Origin: Paragonimus westermani
Lineage: Eukaryota > Platyhelminthes > Trematoda > Plagiorchiida > Troglotrematidae
Assembly: GCA_008508345.1 (NCBI GenBank)
Contig: QNGE01000768.1
Span: forward strand, 1 to 64,000
Direction of reading: 5' to 3'
Length of the DNA stretch: 64,000 nt
Shown one piece after another: positions 59,086 to 64,000 of this stretch (its first letter is position 1; each line of letters starts with the position of its first letter). The translations under genes and the position numbers were made by a program. The notes beneath the pieces are model-generated. The model ran no database searches. It was given only the letters and a program-made list of their open reading frames with translations, and was not told the origin of the DNA.

Positions 59086-62000
59086 ACGGTATGCCGAGGC
59101 TGATGCGATCAGACATCGTCGTCCTATTTCGTGCGTGCAGAAACTACTGTTTGTGACGTTGATGTTGTCGTGATAGCAGCTGACTTGGTTTTGAACCTTG
59201 GCCTTTCGTGATTGTTTTGTGGTTTGGAATCTTTTGCATTATCACGCGTCCGCAGTGAACACCATTCAAGATGCAATGGAGTTTGTCCGGGCATAAATCG
59301 TGTCATTTCATTTCTTTTCCTGTCATTTTCAAATTTCCAACATGAATTGACTGTTTCAAAAACGCTTGTGAATTTTTGGGACAGTCCAAAATTCCACTTA
59401 TGTTTCTAGGGCAACAGATGACAATGCCTGCAGAAAACCCCGTGGTAGCCTAAAATTCATCGCTATGATCTAAAATCGTGTGGAAAGCAGGGGTGATTTA
59501 AAATCAGGCACTTTCAGTTATATGCGGACCTTCCTCCCGAATCATAACGATTATAAATGTTATCTAACTAGGTAAAAAACTGATCGATTTGGTGGATATA
59601 CTCTAACAAACCTCGATCATTCCACATAGAATCACTGTTAAAGAAATTTATCTGAGTCATTGTATTAGGAAGTTTGTTGAGAAAATATGTGCATGACGAA
59701 CACCGATAGCGAGACCAAAAGATTTCCTTCTTATTCTAGAAGATATGGACGTTAATTGTTATCGTACGGGGCCGCCATATTCCTGAACCTCTCTTCGGAC
59801 GGTGTCTCCCTGTATATTTTCAGTGAAAAATGGGCATTGGTTATTGTGATATTACACATGTGCGTGTGCGCAGTTGCAGTCGACTAACTTAAGCATCCAA
59901 GCTGTGAACACCAAAAGATGGTGAGCTGAAATTACTGGATTTACAAAATCAAGTATACTTTGGTTTGCTCAAACCATGATTGATGGATAGGTTGCTGAAA
60001 GTGACAGAATCGAATCAACGTATAAATTCAGTCTAGAGTGAGAGTTGGTTATTGGTGGTTTGGGATTCGTCTTAAAACGGAGACATTCTATTGTGCATGT
60101 CTGAATAGAGCGCAGCAACTGAGAACTAATATTTTTTCCAATGTGCTCCATGTGCGTTCCATTCTTATTTCGTATGCATTGCCAGTTTTCGAAAAATAGT
60201 GTTCACTTAATCGACATTCTGAAGCATGTAGAACTTCAAAGCAAAAGTATTCAGAAATAAATTCGAATTGATTTTGTTATATGATGCGAAGTGTCTTTTG
60301 CATGGACATCTCGTTCTCACCTTATCTGCTTCTATAACAAAATTATTGCAATAAATATACAGCAGGTAGTTGTGGTGAAATAGCGAAGAATGCAGACGTG
60401 ATTAGCAAGGTTGTAATGATCAAGATTCAGGAACAGACTTCCAGATGACAAGGAGAAGCAGACAAGAAGAACTGAGTTAACAGTTCAGCACATTAAGTTC
60501 GCCTCAACAGTATATGAGATATGAACGATATATCCGTGTACGGGAAATTTTACGCTATGATATTGAGAGAATAAACATATAACCGTACTGTTATCTGACA
60601 ACTTGAAAAAAATTGTTAAACTAGGCCACACAGGTTCAACGGGAAAATTAGGTCAATATACAACCTCCAATCTACTGGCTAAAATATGCAAAGAGTTAAG
60701 CTATGATTTTGGAAGAGGTCAAAGGTTCTGATGAACAAAACCTATACAGCCAACCAGAAATCACTATAAGATGTTAAGCAATGGGCGTTACATTATCTCC
60801 AACAATAGTATATAATTTCAAAAGCCGAGACAGCTACGTTCGCAAGTTTGCCGAATCGTATTGACGGAAACGTGTTCTCCATGGTCCAGTTTTGTGTGGA
60901 AAACTGACGACATGTTTGTAATGTATAGTGAACGTACACAAAGCAACTGTTTGGTCGCTCCAAGTGGTGTTTACTAAGGGCGTCCTTATATTTGGAGAAC
61001 AATGTTTATGTCACTGAGGTGTCATCTAAATTCTTGAAAACAGTGTATCAACAGCGCTGGTTCCATGCATCTGCCTGGCAGTCCGAAAACGTCAAATTTA
61101 ATGTCTTGATGAAATCCTTCTACGGGGTTACTTGCTAAAAAATGTACGACAGACAAACCGTTCCAAAAAAGTACGAAGGTGGGCGAAGTGTCTTGTTAGA
61201 TGACGCCGCCCACTATGACATGGTCACTGAGAAACGAAATAGAATGATTTACTGTGGAAGCTGAGACTACTCCTTCCCAGCGTGCTGGCGATATACGTAG
61301 AATTTAAGTCGGGAGCACAGAGCAGTATAGGCTGTTTGGGGATCTATGTGTCCCATGGCACTGTTGACAAATAAATTGTATATTATTTTTTGTAGTATAC
61401 ACCATCGTTGCGTATGTTGCTACGAAATAATATCTCGGTAATTTGATGCGTCCGTTTGTTATGATGGTTGAAAAGTTGAGCCTGAGATAAGGTTGCAACT
61501 TGTTTCCGATTTACAAACTCATACTGGCTTCAGGTTTTTAGCAAACTAAATCTGTCTATTTGAATTGGGGGGTAGGCACCTCTCGTGTTATTTGTGAATC
61601 TCGCTGAGGAAACGCTGTTCATTCTAAGTCAGGTATTTAAATTCAGAGGGATGTAAATATCAGCAGTTAAACAAAATTTGTTTGGAATATACCTTAAACA
61701 CATGCAGGGTTCTCATGAGATGTTTCCAATTGGGAGCCTGTCGAAAATTGCTTTATTGCGGTAGGGGTTCGTATGATGAAATTGGAAAAGAATCCTCAAA
61801 TGTCAAAACTCTGCCGAAGGAATTGCACTCAGATATTCACGTTAGCAACCACTGGTTTAGCGTATCGACAGTTTGTTTGGCGAACCACAAAACTGTTCAA
61901 CTCATATAACCAGCTACCAACTCAGTGAGTTACTAGCAACCAGCTTAGGATATGTGGCCATACTAGGCATAACTACGAATTGATTCACAAACCGCACCGA

Positions 62001-62379
62001 CTCTGACTTGGAACAGTATTCACATATCGATCACTCTGTTGGAAACAAAATGTGGATGGATCAATCAGGTTATCTCGGTAATAATGACGAGTATAGTTAT
62101 GCGTTGCTAGACCGCCATAGTGACATCTTCCAGGGGAATATTACTAACACTGCTCACATTCCAAACAGACACTGGTCAAAATATCACGACAAACGATTTC
62201 TCTGTTGAATTTGTTGAAACCTAAAAGTTACGTAATTTTATGGGTAGCTCCCGGGACCTGATGGAACCACCCGGTTTGCCCTACCGCTCAGTGCCAAGCT
62301 ACATGCCTAGTCTCGGAGTGCGCGAACGAAGTTCTATTCTGATGAACTGAATACTACTCAATCTAACCCCCCTACACAC
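59086..62379. other. no recognised gene
   Basis: About 3.3 kb with short ORFs only. Confidence 0.4.
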
Positions 62380-64000
62380 AGAAGTGGTTTCTTCAATCAT
62401 ACCATCAACCGCCTGCTAATCATACTGTGAAGTGTACATATCATGGTTTTGAAGGTACATGTGATGCCTTCGCCAGCCATCTATGAGCTCAAATCTCGTT
62501 TACTTATTTAAGACGTTTTTATGAAGAAGTTCGTGTGAAACGGAACCGCTAGTTTGTCCCACGGGAAGTGAACTATGACGTTCCTGTGAATGCTGTATGC
62601 TGCCGCATAAGTTGTGAAGGGATGAGAACGTTTTCTTGGCTTCTCTTTCGAAAGGCATTTGTGGTATTTCGACCCACATATGACAGTATGTTCGGAGTTA
62701 ACTGCCTAATAGCCCTTATATTTAAGCTGAATCAGTTGTTTCTAGTGGTACTCCGGTGATTCCACTTCAAATAATCCCTCCCGACACCAGCACTCCCCTT
62801 ATTCTGATGTGTTATGCGGAGAGGTAGTGCTTTTCATTCCGCCTCTCCTCTCATTGCACCCGAAGTGTGATGGAAACGACCTCAACGGAATTTTTGATTT
62901 GGTTTCTCATCACAAAGCTAACTGGCATATGCGGTGTTGCGTTCTTTCACTCAGCTTCAAGTCAAAACAATATGATTTGTTCGTAATGTTTTCTTAGTCC
63001 GTTAGCATCATGATAGTTGTTAGTCGATTTAACTTAATCCCGTCGACCGACCTTATCAATCCGAGTGGAATGTAATTTGCCGCATTTTGACATCATGTGC
63101 AATGTTGAGCGTTGAACATGGTAATGATAGACATGATATATGTGATGGGTGTAGGAAGAATGGATTGCAGCAGCAGCGTTTAGCTTGCAGTGCAGATTTC
63201 GAGTGAGAGCAATCTGACCACAGGTGGCTTTTCACCACACAACACTTATATCTAGGGAGATAATTCCAGTGTGTAGCAAATCTGCCTTCCGTCGAGTGGT
63301 TGTGAAATTTCGAGGGTTGAATTGCCAGGAAAGATAACTGACTTTCCAGCAAACTACCACAGGGAAACTGATTTGTGCAACAGAAAAACTGGTTCCAATT
63401 CGCGAGTGATTGTGTGTGACTGGTAGGTGATTTAGGAATATCGAAATTGACGTCGATACGTCACGTGGATGGCGGGCAATAGATCGATGTGGAGCTTGGA
63501 TCCGTTCGTAACGAGCAGAACGAGGAATCCATAAACCAAACCAACTTTGTCTAGTTCCCATTATACGTTAATTTGGATGACATACGCAGAGCACAACAAA
63601 TACAATTGACTGCAACGAATGAGTTACTCTGGTGGTCGGAACTTCTCCAAGTGCTATACGGAAACGTATTGGGACATAGCCGTCGTTTTGTAGTGCGAAA
63701 TGTCTGTGGTGTGTCAATAAAAAACTGAATGCAAAAACAGTCCCAAGTATGTTGTCCACGTATGACTTGGGCAACATTCTGTCGATTACTGTCCACCAAG
63801 TACTGTCGATTAGCGTAGAGTTGGTCATGTTTGCACACGTTCTATAATGACAGGCACCTCAATGATGCGTGTTCGTTTATCGTGTGCACCTGGAGTACGA
63901 AGCAGGTGTTTGTGATTCAGAAAACTAGTACACATAGCTACAGTCCGAATTGTCCACCCGAGTTCACCTGCAGAACAATAGCACTCAAGAGAGATTTGTA
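62380..64000 (-). repeat. dispersed repeat family 1, copy 3 (runs to window edge)
   Basis: The reverse complement aligns with 2690-4420 from ACAACATACTTGGGACTG (near 63759) through GCAACACCGCATATGCCAGT (near 62930) to GGTTGATGGTATGATTGAAG (near 62400). It has about 250 bp of extra sequence around 63090-63290 relative to copy 1. One minus frame is open from 63828 to 63232 apart from a single stop near 63563, with MTNSTLIDSTWWTVIDRM matching the MTNSMLIDS start of copy 1. That hints at an eroded coding past, but other frames are open too. The family is not recognised. Confidence 0.7.

Noticed and set aside
1..64000. CRISPR arrays, bacterial operons, rRNA genes, viral genes
   Set aside because: No regularly spaced short repeats, no polycistronic gene strings, no rRNA sequence and no viral structural motif were seen on either strand.

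Overview
The window reads as intergenic or intronic DNA from a large, repeat-laden eukaryotic genome, most likely a flatworm and probably a digenean fluke. This is inference. It rests on one intron-bounded serine-protease exon, very sparse coding content, CR1-, R2-, Ty3/Gypsy- and Penelope-type retroelement relics, and several copies of a tRNA-like-promoter plus hammerhead-ribozyme element that resembles the schistosome Sm-alpha family and the metazoan retrozymes. Nothing bacterial is seen: no operons, no Shine-Dalgarno-led gene strings, no CRISPR. Most open frames here are short chance ORFs.

Layout. 1-2.7 kb: one weak candidate exon, otherwise nothing. 2.7-4.4 kb: copy 1 of an unrecognised dispersed repeat (family 1), split by a solo LTR. 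6.4-6.7 kb (-): a trypsin-like serine protease exon with good splice sites, the only convincing host-gene piece. 12.9-16.8 kb: faint reverse-transcriptase and Penelope relics. 19.5-20.0 kb (-): ribozyme element copy A. 20.9-25.6 kb (+): a reverse-transcriptase relic, then a CR1-like retrotransposon (ORF1, endonuclease, reverse transcriptase) with ribozyme element copy B inserted in its RT and a perfect 11-bp target duplication. 26.6-27.8 kb (-): a 5'-truncated Gypsy-like element (integrase, polypurine tract, 3' LTR) abutting a tandem ribozyme element (27.75-28.34 kb, +), which in turn abuts another non-LTR RT relic. 31.2-31.85 kb (-): ribozyme element copy C with an assembly gap. 35.2-38.5 kb (-): a long R2-type non-LTR element (zinc fingers, Myb, RT, restriction-like endonuclease) broken by stops and frameshifts. 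39.7-41.4 kb (-): a Penelope-like element with inverted ends. 42.1-43.2 kb: family 1 copy 2. 43.2-56.3 kb: nothing recognised. 56.3-56.9 kb: a short Penelope terminal-repeat insertion with TATA box, minimal hammerhead motifs and a 12-bp target duplication. 57.9-59.1 kb (+): a second Penelope RT/GIY-YIG relic, again with an inverted repeat. 62.4-64 kb (-): family 1 copy 3, running to the window edge.

The most interesting system is the roughly 430-bp ribozyme element. Internal pol III-like A and B boxes lie just upstream of a compact type I hammerhead whose three helices can be drawn directly from the sequence. A tandem copy carries two ribozymes exactly 431 bp apart, so self-cleavage would release a 431-nt RNA. 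Genomic insertion ends lie about 83 nt downstream of the cleavage site, a circular permutation that fits a circular RNA intermediate. Penelope elements in the same window carry related minimal hammerhead motifs and are candidate helpers, but that link is inferred.
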